56,741 nt of DNA from Alphaproteobacteria bacterium (GTDB taxonomy: Bacteria > Pseudomonadota > Alphaproteobacteria > Rhizobiales > Beijerinckiaceae): NCBI GenBank assembly GCA_016869555.1, contig VGDY01000006.1, positions 1 through 56,741 of the forward strand. The letters are read 5' to 3'. Below the pieces are notes generated by a model. The model saw nothing but the letters and a program-made list of their open reading frames with translations, was not told the origin of the DNA and ran no database searches. Numbering within the stretch: position 1 is the stretch's first letter; the number at the start of each line of letters is the position of its first letter. Position numbers and translations under genes: made by a program. Of this stretch, positions 45,281 through 54,110 are shown piece after piece.

Positions 45281-46564
45281 ATGACCATGGACAGCGCGCG
45301 TTACCACAAGGCCAGCATCGGAGACCGTCCGCTTCAGCCGGAAACGCTGATGTTGAGCTATGGCTACGACCCGGCGCTGTCCGAAGGGTCGGTCAAGCCG
45401 CCGGTGTTTCTCACGTCGACCTTCGTGTTTCGCACCGCCGAGCACGGCCGCGACTTCTTCGATTACATGGCCGGCCGCCGCACGCCGCCAGAAGGCGAAG
45501 AGTCCGGACTCGTCTATTCGCGCTTCAATCATCCCAATCTCGAGATTGTCGAGGATCGTCTGGCGATTTACGAACATGCCGAATGCGGTCTCGTCTTTTC
45601 CTCCGGCATGGCGGCGATCGTCACGACGATTCTCGCCTTCGCGCGTCCGGGAGAAACCATTCTGCGCAGCCGTCCGCTCTATGGCGGCACCGAGGTTCTC
45701 ATCGACAAAACGCTCGCCCCGTTCGGCTTGACCGGCGTCGGCTTCACCGACGGGCTCGACGAGGAAAACATCCGCGCCGCGGCCGAGCGCGCGTTGGACA
45801 TCGGGCGCATCGCGATGATTTTCATCGAGACGCCGTCCAATCCGATGAACAGCCTCGTTGACATCGCGCTCGTGCGGCGCATCGCCGAGGACATCGCCGG
45901 CAAGCAGGGCGCGCGCCCGGTCATTTGCTGCGACAATACGCTGCTCGGCCCGGTGTTCCAGTCGCCGCTCCGGCACGGCGCCGATCTGTCGCTCTATTCG
46001 CTGACCAAATATGTCGGCGGGCACAGCGATCTCATCGGCGGCGCCGTCGTCGGCGGCTGCGCCCATCTCAAGACGATTCGGGCGATGCGCAGCGCCATCG
46101 GCACGCAGCTCGATCCGCATTCCTGCTGGATGCTCGGACGCTCGCTCGAAACGCTGTCGCTGCGCATGAACCGGGCCGCCGAGAACGCGGCGGTCGTCGC
46201 GAAATTTCTGGCAAACCACCCCAAGGTTGCCGGCGTTCACTACCCGCCGCTGCTGCCGCCCGATCATCCCCAGCGCATGCTGATGGAGCGCCAGTCCACT
46301 TCGGCCGGCTCGACCTTCTCATTCGAGGTCGTCGGCGGGCAGGCGGAGGCTTTCGCCTTTCTCAATCGGCTTCAGATTTTCAAGCTCGCCGTGAGTCTGG
46401 GCGGCTCGGAATCCCTGATCTGCCACCCGGCGACCACGGTGCATTCGGGGTTGACCGAGGAAGCCCGGCAGGAAATCGGCATCACCCCTTCGCTCATTCG
46501 CGCCTCGATCGGCATCGAGCATCCCGACGATCTCATCGCCGACCTCACGTTGGCGTTCAGTTGA
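45281..46564 (+). CDS. Cystathionine gamma-synthase family PLP enzyme
   Basis: 427 residues from an ATG with GGAGAGGGA directly before it. The Cys/Met metabolism PLP fold shows [57 protein letters not shown] and the PLP lysine in [16 protein letters not shown], then [18 protein letters not shown]. Substrate cannot be told from the sequence. It follows hglS by 39 bp; paralogues of this subgroup are often found in lysine-catabolism clusters, suggesting it acts there rather than in methionine synthesis, which is inference. Confidence 0.85.
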   Translation: MTMDSARYHKASIGDRPLQPETLMLSYGYDPALSEGSVKPPVFLTSTFVFRTAEHGRDFFDYMAGRRTPPEGEESGLVYSRFNHPNLEIVEDRLAIYEHAECGLVFSSGMAAIVTTILAFARPGETILRSRPLYGGTEVLIDKTLAPFGLTGVGFTDGLDEENIRAAAERALDIGRIAMIFIETPSNPMNSLVDIALVRRIAEDIAGKQGARPVICCDNTLLGPVFQSPLRHGADLSLYSLTKYVGGHSDLIGGAVVGGCAHLKTIRAMRSAIGTQLDPHSCWMLGRSLETLSLRMNRAAENAAVVAKFLANHPKVAGVHYPPLLPPDHPQRMLMERQSTSAGSTFSFEVVGGQAEAFAFLNRLQIFKLAVSLGGSESLICHPATTVHSGLTEEARQEIGITPSLIRASIGIEHPDDLIADLTLAFS

Positions 46565-46684
46565 TCAAGCGTGACCTTTGCTTTTGGCGACCGGAAGCGT
46601 CGCGCCGCGCCCTGTCAAAACGCCGCGCCCGGACATATGTATCAATTGCCTGTTAGCGGTCCGAAATCGAGCAGAGACTGGACA

Positions 46685-47017
46685 ATGAGAATAGCTAAGG
46701 AAATACGAGACGACCGCACCGTTTTGAGCATCCAGGAAGATCGCATCGATGCGCATAATTCCGGCGAGCTTAAGAATCTGGTCCTAAAAACGCTGGAAGG
46801 CGGCGCAAAAAACGTGGTGATCGATCTCGCTAGAGTACAATTCATCGACAGTTCGGGTCTGGGCGCTCTACTTTCCGGCTATAAAAACGCGAATTTGCGC
46901 TCGAGCGGGTTTGCGTTGGCGGGGCTGCAGCCGCGCGTCAGATCGATGTTCGAATTGACGCGGCTGCATCGGGTGTTCGACATTTATCCAAGCCTGCAAC
47001 TGGCGCTGAGCGCCTGA
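46685..47017 (+). CDS. STAS-domain anti-anti-sigma factor (RsbV-like)
   Basis: 110 residues from the ATG at 46685; the open frame is longer but upstream sequence is not conserved. The STAS domain has VVIDLARVQFIDSSGLGALL with the phosphorylatable serine in DSSG. It is the antagonist in a partner switch: when unphosphorylated it binds the anti-sigma kinase and frees the kinase's target. First gene of the cassette, 14 bp from the kinase gene. Confidence 0.9.
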   Translation: MRIAKEIRDDRTVLSIQEDRIDAHNSGELKNLVLKTLEGGAKNVVIDLARVQFIDSSGLGALLSGYKNANLRSSGFALAGLQPRVRSMFELTRLHRVFDIYPSLQLALSA

Positions 47018-47030
47018 ATGGGGACGGGCG

Positions 47031-47465
47031 GTGATCGAAATGTGCGAGACGGCGGTCAATCTGGACATCGTCGTTCCCAATGAAACGCGGTATTTGCGTT
47101 TTGTTGGCGCGGTCGCCGAACAACTTGCGAGAGAATTGGACATTCAAGAGGATAAGCGCGACACGCTCGCGTTCCATCTCAATCTTGCGCTGACCGAAGC
47201 CGTCGCCAATGCGATTCAATACAGTTCCGCAGCGAGCGAGAAGGACTCCGTTCGGATCTGTCTTTCCGTCAAGGACGCCTATCTTTCCGTGCGGGTCTTC
47301 GATCATGGCGGCGGCTTCGATCTTTCCGCGGTGCCGACGCCCGACTTTGACGAACTTGGCGAACGCGGCCGCGGCATATTCTTCATCCGTTCGGTGATGG
47401 ACTCGGTTCAATATTCCAAGACGGACTCGGGCAATGTGCTCGAAATGCGCAAGAAGATCGCTTAG
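47031..47465 (+). CDS. Anti-sigma factor serine kinase (RsbW-like)
   Basis: 144 residues from a GTG at 47031. A GHKL ATPase domain with the N-box LALTEAVANAIQYS, G1-type VFDHGGGFDLS and G2-type GERGRGIFFIRSVMD. Such kinases phosphorylate the STAS antagonist and hold a sigma factor or other partner. The target is not evident; no sigma factor gene lies in the window. Seven bases separate it from the glutamate dehydrogenase gene. Confidence 0.9.
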   Translation: MIEMCETAVNLDIVVPNETRYLRFVGAVAEQLARELDIQEDKRDTLAFHLNLALTEAVANAIQYSSAASEKDSVRICLSVKDAYLSVRVFDHGGGFDLSAVPTPDFDELGERGRGIFFIRSVMDSVQYSKTDSGNVLEMRKKIA

Positions 47466-47472
47466 CCCTCCC

Positions 47473-50400
47473 GTGCTCGGCCCTCCCGAAACATCGGCGC
47501 ATGAGATTTATCGCCCCTCCGACTGGGATACGGCGGTTCGCCGTTTCCTGCGTCGCGCCGGCCGCCGCGTCGGGCGGGAACTTTCGGCGGATGCGCTGCG
47601 CGGACTGCCGAAGTCCTATCGCCATCTCACGCCAGCGTCGCGCGCCGCGCGCGACATTGCTCTGATCGGGATCAATGACGACAGCGCGCGCGACATCGTT
47701 GAACTTCGCCCGCTGCGCGGCGCCGCCCCCGGCGAAGCGAGCTACGAGATTCGCCTCATCGGCGCGAGGGAGCGTTCGCTGGACGAACTCCTGCCGGTGC
47801 TGCAGAATCTCGGATTGCGCGTCTCGGACCAGATCAGGTTCAAGCTCAATCTCGGCGCCGAGCCATGGTTCATCCGAAGTTTTGCCGTCGAGCCCTCGGC
47901 GCCGAGCGCAATAAGCCTTATGCGCTGTCGCCGGCGGTTGTTACAGGCGCTCGAAGCCGCGCTTTCGGCGGATGTCGAAAGCGACGACCTGAACGGCCTG
48001 ATCCTGGCGACTGAGCTCGACTGGCGCCAGATCGATCTCTTTCGCGCTTACTGCAACTACTATCAGCAACTCGGCGTGAGGGTCGGGCGCGCTCGCATCT
48101 ATCGTGGGCTCTTGGGAAGTCCGGCAGCCGTCGAGCTGCTGTATCGCTATTTCGAAGCGCGGTTCAAACCGGATCGCGAGGGACGCGATTCTTTTGAGAC
48201 CGAGCTTGAAATGCTCACGCCGATCAGGGCTCAACTCGTCGAGGTTCTCGATAAGGTCGCCGACAGCGGCGACGATCGCATCCTGCGCGACCTCTTCAAT
48301 CTCATCGACGCCACGGTGCGCACCAACTTCTACTTCTCCGGCGCATGGGCGCGCAACTTCATCGCTCTCAAGATCAGCAGTCTCGGCGTGTTCAACATGC
48401 CGGCGCCAAAGCCCATGGCTGAGATATACGTTCACTCCGTGTCGATGGAAGGGATACATCTTCGCGGCGCGAAGGTTGCACGTGGCGGCATTCGCTGGTC
48501 GGACAGGCCGGAGGATTTTCGCAGCGAAATTCTCGCCCTGATGCAGACCCAGATGATCAAGAACGCGCTCATCGTGCCGCAGGGCGCCAAGGGCGGTTTC
48601 GTCCTGAAACTTCCCTATGAGGACGCGACGCAACGACAGCGGCTGGGGAAGGAGGCCTATTCGCAGTTCTTGCGCGGTCTTCTCGATCTGACCGACAATC
48701 TGCAGGATTCGAAAATCGTTCGACCGCCGGAGCTTGTCGCCTACGACGATCCCGATCCCTATCTCGTTGTCGCGGCCGACAAGGGAACGGCGAACTGGGC
48801 CGACGTCGCCAATGAAATTTCTCGCTCTTACGACTTCTGGCTCGGCGACGCCTTCGCCAGCGGCGGCGCGCATGGCTATCACCACAAGCGGTTGGGCATT
48901 ACCGCGCGCGGCGCCTGGGTCTGCGTGAGACGGCACTTTTATGAGCTTGGTCGCGATGTCGACGCCGAGACATTCACCGTCGTTGGCGTCGGCTCGATGG
49001 ACGGCGACGTCTTTGGCAATGGGATGTTGCATACGCCGAACATCCGATTGTTCGCGGCCTTCGACGGCCAATACATATTCTTGGACCCGAACCCGGACCC
49101 GTTGGCGTCCTTCGCCGAGCGCCGCCGCTTGTTCGAATCGCCGCATTCGACCTGGCGCGACTATAATCCGGCGTTGCTCTCGCAGGGCGGCGGCGTCTAT
49201 CGGCGCGACGCCAAGGATGTCGCGCTCAGCCCCGAGGTGCGGGCCTGGCTTGGCGTGCGACACAGCGCGCTTGATGGCGAATCGCTGGTCCGTTGGCTGT
49301 TGACGGCGCCCGTCGATCTCTTGTGGATGGGCGGCGTCGGGACTTACGTTAAGGCGAGTTCGGAGACGAATGAGAGCGTCGGCGACCGCGCCAATGACGG
49401 CGCGCGGGTCGATGCGCTGCAGCTTCGCGCCAGAGTCGTTGGAGAGGGCGCGAATCTGGCGTTCACCCAGCGGGCGCGCATCGAATATGCGTTGAAGGGC
49501 GGCCGCATCAATACCGACGCCGTCGACAATTCCGCGGGCGTCGATCTTTCCGATCACGAAGTCAATCTGAAGACCCTGCTGCGCGCGCGGCCGGATAAAG
49601 GCGCGCTCGAAACCGGCGACGCCAATGCGCTGCTCGAATCCCTCACCGAAGACGTTTGCGCGTCGGTATTGCGCGACAACGACCAGCAGAGTCTTTGCCT
49701 GTCGCTGGACCGCGCGCGTTGTCTCGTCCATCTCGATCCATTCATGGATGTCGCCGAACAACTCGAAAACGCCGGTTATATCAGTGCGGCCGCTGACGCC
49801 TTCCCGACGCGCAAGGATGTCGCCGCGCGCGCGGCGAAGGAGTTGACCCGGCCGGAGCTTGCTCTGCTGATGGCGAACGCCAAACTGGCGCTGAAGCAGC
49901 GGCTGCTTGAAGACGAGTCCTTCCTGAAAGGATCTTGGACCGACGAGTTTCTGGCAAGCTATTTTCCCGACTATGTGCGATCTCATTTTCCAGAGCGGAT
50001 CAGAAGCCATTCGCTGGCGCGAGAAATCGCCGTCACCGCGATCTGCAACAGAGTGGTCGATCAGGCGGGCGTCCGCTTTCTGCTGCTCGGCGAGGGATTG
50101 GCGCCGGCGCTGCTCAGCTATGCGGTGAAGCTCTATCTCTCCTTCGATCGAATTTTCGAAGGCGACAGATGGCGCGCGGCTTTTCTGTCGCAAGGCGGGT
50201 TGGGCGCCGCGCAGGAATATCGCCAGTTGCTTCAGCTCGAAGCCTCTCTCGCTTACATGTGCCAATGGGCGATGCGGCGCGGCTATCGACTGAGCCCGGA
50301 CGATGCGGAGATCGAACGCTGGCGTGTTGATCTTCGCGACTACCGGGCGCGCGTTTGCGCCGCCGAACCGGCTGACGGGCTGGGAGAACCCTACTTCGAT

Positions 50401-50877
50401 CGGGTGAGCGATTTTCCTTTCCTTGTCGCGCTCAGCCGGGAGTCGGGAGAAGACATGCGCGCAGCCGGCGCCTGTTTCGATCAGGCGGCGAATCTGTTCG
50501 GACTGCAAAAGCTCACTGCCTTTTTGGAGGAGGTTAAGCCGAGAGACCGGTGGGAGCAGCAGTTGCAGGCCGCGCTCGACGCAAGGATGCGGGATGCGGC
50601 GGCGCGCATCGCCTCGATGCAATTCCTGACCGGCATCGCCGATCCCCGCGCCTTGTTTCGTAACGTCGGCCTCGAATTCCGGCTCGCCGGCCTCGAGCGG
50701 CTGGCCGTCAAACTGGAATCTTCGCTGTTCACGACGCTCACGCCGATTGCGGCCTTCGTCGCCGAGCTGAATGCGCTCGTCGACGCCTGCGACGCCGCCT
50801 ATCGCAACCGTTCCGGCGCGCGCTCGGAAGGGGAGCGGCGCATTCATGGCGTTTCGGCGCAGGCAGGGGTTCCTTAG
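47473..50877 (+). CDS. NAD-specific glutamate dehydrogenase, N-terminally short form
   Basis: 1134 residues if started at the GTG at 47473, versus about 1550-1650 for the usual large (180-kDa class) bacterial enzymes. The catalytic region is complete: GGIRWSDRPEDFRSEILALM, then NALIVPQGAKGGFVLK, GGAHGYHHKRLGITARGAWV, VVGVGSMDGDVFGNGML, LLWMGGVGTYVKASSETNES and VVGEGANLAFTQRARIEYAL. What is missing is most of the N-terminal regulatory (ACT-like) region; only the last such segment (LPVLQNLGLRVSDQ) remains. It deaminates glutamate to 2-oxoglutarate. It lies between the anti-sigma kinase and phosphatase genes and overlaps the latter by 32 bp. A start at 47434 would overlap the kinase gene. Confidence 0.88.
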   Translation: MLGPPETSAHEIYRPSDWDTAVRRFLRRAGRRVGRELSADALRGLPKSYRHLTPASRAARDIALIGINDDSARDIVELRPLRGAAPGEASYEIRLIGARERSLDELLPVLQNLGLRVSDQIRFKLNLGAEPWFIRSFAVEPSAPSAISLMRCRRRLLQALEAALSADVESDDLNGLILATELDWRQIDLFRAYCNYYQQLGVRVGRARIYRGLLGSPAAVELLYRYFEARFKPDREGRDSFETELEMLTPIRAQLVEVLDKVADSGDDRILRDLFNLIDATVRTNFYFSGAWARNFIALKISSLGVFNMPAPKPMAEIYVHSVSMEGIHLRGAKVARGGIRWSDRPEDFRSEILALMQTQMIKNALIVPQGAKGGFVLKLPYEDATQRQRLGKEAYSQFLRGLLDLTDNLQDSKIVRPPELVAYDDPDPYLVVAADKGTANWADVANEISRSYDFWLGDAFASGGAHGYHHKRLGITARGAWVCVRRHFYELGRDVDAETFTVVGVGSMDGDVFGNGMLHTPNIRLFAAFDGQYIFLDPNPDPLASFAERRRLFESPHSTWRDYNPALLSQGGGVYRRDAKDVALSPEVRAWLGVRHSALDGESLVRWLLTAPVDLLWMGGVGTYVKASSETNESVGDRANDGARVDALQLRARVVGEGANLAFTQRARIEYALKGGRINTDAVDNSAGVDLSDHEVNLKTLLRARPDKGALETGDANALLESLTEDVCASVLRDNDQQSLCLSLDRARCLVHLDPFMDVAEQLENAGYISAAADAFPTRKDVAARAAKELTRPELALLMANAKLALKQRLLEDESFLKGSWTDEFLASYFPDYVRSHFPERIRSHSLAREIAVTAICNRVVDQAGVRFLLLGEGLAPALLSYAVKLYLSFDRIFEGDRWRAAFLSQGGLGAAQEYRQLLQLEASLAYMCQWAMRRGYRLSPDDAEIERWRVDLRDYRARVCAAEPADGLGEPYFDRVSDFPFLVALSRESGEDMRAAGACFDQAANLFGLQKLTAFLEEVKPRDRWEQQLQAALDARMRDAAARIASMQFLTGIADPRALFRNVGLEFRLAGLERLAVKLESSLFTTLTPIAAFVAELNALVDACDAAYRNRSGARSEGERRIHGVSAQAGVP

Positions 50878-53479
50878 CGCGATGGAAGCGCTGGCCGCCG
50901 ATCGCGCCATTCTCGACGCCTTTGACGAGGCGCTGTGCGTCGTCGAGTCCACCGGCGCTTTGCGGACGATGAATCGCGCCGCCGAACGGCTGACCGGCTA
51001 TTGCGAGAGCGAGCTGCGCGGCCGCTCCTTCTTCTCGCAGCTTGTCGCGCGCCGCGGCGGCGACGGCGAACCCCCATGGCCGACGCATGCCCGCGAGCGT
51101 TTGTCCCTGCGCCTGCGACGCAAGGACCGAAGCTTGATCGATATTCGCTGCGAGATCGATCCGCTTGCCGGCGACGGCGGCGGCGCGCTCGTCAAGCTTC
51201 GCCCGATCGACGAGGCGGTCAGCGGGCAGGACGCGCTCGACGACATCAGGGAAAAGCTCGAGACAATCTTTGGCGGCATGGCCGACGGGCTGGTGCTGAT
51301 CAACGAGGCCGGCGACATTCTGCTGTTCAGCAAGGGCGCCGAGAAGCTTTTCGGCTATCGCGCCAAAGAAGCGCTCGGCGCGAACGTCAAGATGTTGATG
51401 CCCTCGCCCTATCGCGAGGCGCATGATGGCTATCTTGCCGCCTACAAGAACACCGGCGTCAAGAAAATCATCGGCATCGGCCGCGAGGTCGTGGGACGGC
51501 GAAAGAACGGCTCGACCTTTCCGATGTATCTCTCGATCGGCGAAATCCGGCTCAAGGGAACGCGCTATTTCGTCGGCGTCACCCATGATCTTACAAGATT
51601 GAAACGCGCCGAGGACAGGCTGCTGACGCTGTCCGCCGCCATCGAGCAAAGTCCGATCGCGGTGATGATCGCCAACAGGGATGGCGAAATCGAATATGTG
51701 AACAGCCGCTTCGCGACTCTCACCGGCTATCAGCCGCATGAACTCATCGGGCAAAATCCGCGCATGCTTCAATCGAAGCGAACGGAGCACGATCAGTACC
51801 GTCGTCTATGGGAGAGCATTCTCGCCGGCGTCGAGTGGCGCGGACAGATTCAGGACCGCAGAAAGGACGGCGAGCTCTACTGGGCCTCCGAAATCATCTC
51901 GCCGCTGCGCGACGCCGCCGGCGCGATCACCCATTATCTCGCGATTCAGCAGGACATCACCGAACAAAAGCGCGACAAGGAGGCGCTGTTCGAGAGCGAG
52001 CAGCGCTTCCGCCAGGTCGCCGACATGGCGGGCGACTGGCTGTGGGAGCAGGATCAGGACGGCCGCTACACATACAGCAGCAACGCGGTCGAGGACGTGC
52101 TGGGCATGAGCCCCGATGAAGTCGTCGGCAAGACCTATCTCGACCTCTTCGCCGGGCCGCCGCCGAGCGGCTCGGCCGCGGAGAACATGCAGGCGCCGAC
52201 CGCTTCGCGCCGGCCGTTCCACCGCATCGTCAACCATTATCGCCATAAGAGCGGCGCCGACGTCTATACCGAGTCGACCGGCGCGCCGGTGTTCGACGAC
52301 GACGGCCGGCTGGTCAAATGGCGCGGCGTCGACCACAACATCACCTCGCGCAAAAAATTCGAGGATGCGCTGCGGGTGCGCAACCGCGCGATCGAAGCCG
52401 TGCCGATCGGAATCGCGATCTGGGACGCGCAGGCGCCCGGCGTTCCCAATGTCTATGTCAATCCGGCGCTGAGCCGGATCACCGGATTCGCCCGCGAGGA
52501 GCTGCTCGGTCACAGCATGCATCTGTTGCGCGGGCCGGATACCGATCCCGCGGCTCTCGAAGAGATCCGCAACGCCATCGCGCATCGCCAGAGCTGTCAG
52601 GTCACGGTGAAATTCTACCGCAAGGACGGCTCGTCCTTCTGGGATGAATTGTTCATCTCGCCGGTCGCCAATGAGGCGGGACGCATCACCCATTTCGTCA
52701 GCGTGCACGCCGATATCTCCGAACGGCGGCGGATCGAGGAGAGCCGCCACGAACTCGAAATCGCCAAGCAGATCCAGCTGTCGCTGCTGCCGAACGCGCC
52801 GCTGCGCACGCCGCAAATGGAGATCGCCGGAATCTGCGTGCCGGCGATGCATGTCGGCGGCGACTATTTCGACTATTTCGAAAATGCCGGCGTGATCGAC
52901 ATCGTCATCGCCGACGTCTCCGGCCATAGCGTCGGCGCCGCGCTGATCATGACCGAAGTGCGCAGCACATTGCGCGCCGAGACGCGAAAGGCCACGAACG
53001 CCCTGAGCGGCCCGGCCGAGCTTTTGCGCGACCTCAACGAGCTGCTGCACGACGATCTCACCGCCGCCGACCTCTTCATCACCATGTTCTACTGCCGCTT
53101 CCTGCCGCAGACGCGCATGCTGCAATATGCCAACGCCGGCCAGAATCCGCCGCTGCTGCTGCGCGCCGACGGCGCGATGTGCGCGCAGCTCGACGCCGAC
53201 GGCCTGGTGCTCGGCGTGATGCGCGACGTCGATTTCAAGGAGGGCCGCATCGAACTCGCGCCGGGCGACAGGCTGCTGTTCTACACCGACGGAATCACCG
53301 AGACGCAAAACCGCCAGGGCGAGTTCTACGGGCTCGAACGCCTGTCCACCTCGTTCATGCAGCATCGCCGCCTGTCGCCGGGCGATTTGATCAAGGCGAC
53401 GCTCGCCGACGTGCGCGCCTTCCGGGGCGAGGCGCAAGCGTCCGACGACATCGCCATGGTGGTGGCGGAGGCGCGCTGA
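50846..53479 (+). CDS. Multi-PAS sensor with PP2C (SpoIIE/RsbU) phosphatase
   Basis: 877 residues from the ATG at 50846 (GGGGAG ten bases upstream, inside the glutamate dehydrogenase end); an ATG at 50882 is also possible. About five PAS domains fill residues 15-630, including FixL-like FGGMADGLVLINEAGDILLF with MLMPSPYREAHDGYL, and PAC motifs such as LAIQQDITEQKRD. No membrane segment. The C-terminal SpoIIE-type phosphatase (about 650-870) has GGDYFDYFE, IADVSGHSVGAALIM, NAGQNPPLLL and FYTDGITETQN, with the metal-binding aspartates. It should dephosphorylate the STAS antagonist on an oxygen, redox or light-type signal. Confidence 0.92.
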   Translation: MAFRRRQGFLSAMEALAADRAILDAFDEALCVVESTGALRTMNRAAERLTGYCESELRGRSFFSQLVARRGGDGEPPWPTHARERLSLRLRRKDRSLIDIRCEIDPLAGDGGGALVKLRPIDEAVSGQDALDDIREKLETIFGGMADGLVLINEAGDILLFSKGAEKLFGYRAKEALGANVKMLMPSPYREAHDGYLAAYKNTGVKKIIGIGREVVGRRKNGSTFPMYLSIGEIRLKGTRYFVGVTHDLTRLKRAEDRLLTLSAAIEQSPIAVMIANRDGEIEYVNSRFATLTGYQPHELIGQNPRMLQSKRTEHDQYRRLWESILAGVEWRGQIQDRRKDGELYWASEIISPLRDAAGAITHYLAIQQDITEQKRDKEALFESEQRFRQVADMAGDWLWEQDQDGRYTYSSNAVEDVLGMSPDEVVGKTYLDLFAGPPPSGSAAENMQAPTASRRPFHRIVNHYRHKSGADVYTESTGAPVFDDDGRLVKWRGVDHNITSRKKFEDALRVRNRAIEAVPIGIAIWDAQAPGVPNVYVNPALSRITGFAREELLGHSMHLLRGPDTDPAALEEIRNAIAHRQSCQVTVKFYRKDGSSFWDELFISPVANEAGRITHFVSVHADISERRRIEESRHELEIAKQIQLSLLPNAPLRTPQMEIAGICVPAMHVGGDYFDYFENAGVIDIVIADVSGHSVGAALIMTEVRSTLRAETRKATNALSGPAELLRDLNELLHDDLTAADLFITMFYCRFLPQTRMLQYANAGQNPPLLLRADGAMCAQLDADGLVLGVMRDVDFKEGRIELAPGDRLLFYTDGITETQNRQGEFYGLERLSTSFMQHRRLSPGDLIKATLADVRAFRGEAQASDDIAMVVAEAR

Positions 53480-53499
53480 GCCGTTTTGCTCGGGCTTTG

Positions 53500-53600
53500 T
53501 CATTCCCGGCAGGCCGCAGGCCTGACCGGGAATCCAGAGCCGCTGCAACAATGCTGGTTTTGCTCTGGATTCCCGATCGCGCTTCGCGCGTCGGGAATGA
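53500..53600. repeat. REP-like repeat, copy 2, as an inverted pair
   Basis: TCATTCCCGGCAGGCCG and its continuation (53500-53533) repeat copy 1 at 9392. Here the element is followed by an inverted partner: GGGAATCCAGAGC (53528-53540) pairs perfectly with GCTCTGGATTCCC (53562-53574), and the outer ends TCATTCCCG / CGGGAATGA also pair, making one 101-base hairpin (REPIN-like). It starts 20 bp after the phosphatase stop codon. Confidence 0.8.
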
Positions 53601-53639
53601 TAACCGGGCCGTTCAAACCGATTTCGCATGGGGCGTATG

Positions 53640-54047
53640 GAGAGGGGCGCGCGAAGATGTCCCGCCGCCGTGCGGCGCGGGGGCGAGCGGTCCGGGACGC
53701 CCCGGCCGTCGCTGGCCGCAGCGCTAAGAATTGTCTTCGACCGCCGGTTTCTCCCGGACACGGATCGCGTCGTCTCGCCGCCTCCGGGCTGAGGGAGCCG
53801 CTCCCCATCGTTCGGGTAACCGACGCCTGCGCCATCCTCGGATATTGCGGTCCGGGCTTTCAAAGCCTGCACATGAGTTTCTTTGAGCCTTGCGGCTCTA
53901 AGAAGCGCTCATGCGTCTCCGCGCAAAGGAGAGAAGCCCAGACCGGCGACGCGCCGCCGGACCAGGGAACGAGGGTCGTTCGTCCCGCCGGATCCGTCCC
54001 TCGCCGGCGCCGCCCGACCCTGAGCCGCGCCCTCGCTTGACGAAGGC
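53640..54047 (-). ncRNA. Candidate structured RNA of about 400 nt
   Basis: No frame here is convincing as protein, yet the DNA is GC-rich and full of inverted repeats. A near-consensus promoter at 54082-54054 points into it. On the minus strand the segment 53913-53872 folds into an extended hairpin: outer CATGAG/CTCATG, then TTCTT/AAGAA, then GAGCC-GCAA-GGCTC capped by a GNRA tetraloop that exists only on this strand. Further stems include GGGAG-CGG-CTCCC near 53795. It does not match tmRNA (no ANDN-like tag or CCA end), RNase P RNA, SRP RNA or 6S RNA as I know them. The 3' end is unplaced; the left limit is a guess at the end of the structured part. Confidence 0.45.
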
Positions 54048-54053
54048 GGGCAG

Positions 54054-54082
54054 AGGATAGGAATTTATTCAGGGGATGTCAA
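54054..54082 (-). promoter_or_regulatory. Near-consensus promoter of the candidate RNA
   Basis: On the minus strand TTGACA (54082-54077), a 17-bp spacer, TATCCT (54059-54054). This is the closest match to the sigma-70 consensus -35 in the window. It lies just past the end of the minus-strand gene at 54111 and has no protein gene downstream in its direction. Confidence 0.65.
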
Positions 54083-54110
54083 GAGGGCACATGCGTTCTT
54101 GTCGTCGCCC

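Noticed and set aside
47941-50952. 1003-codon open frame antisense to glutamate dehydrogenase
   Set aside because: Shadow of the real gene; composition is typical of antisense frames in high-GC DNA and no motif is present.
53486-54040. Small frames on both strands in the candidate RNA region
   Set aside because: Arg/Pro/Ala-rich, no ribosome-binding sites, and the base sequence is better explained by RNA secondary structure.
53640-54047. Identification as tmRNA or RNase P RNA
   Set aside because: No ANDN-type tag codons, no tRNA-like end, and none of the conserved RNase P core segments (such as GAGGAAAGTCC) could be found on either strand.
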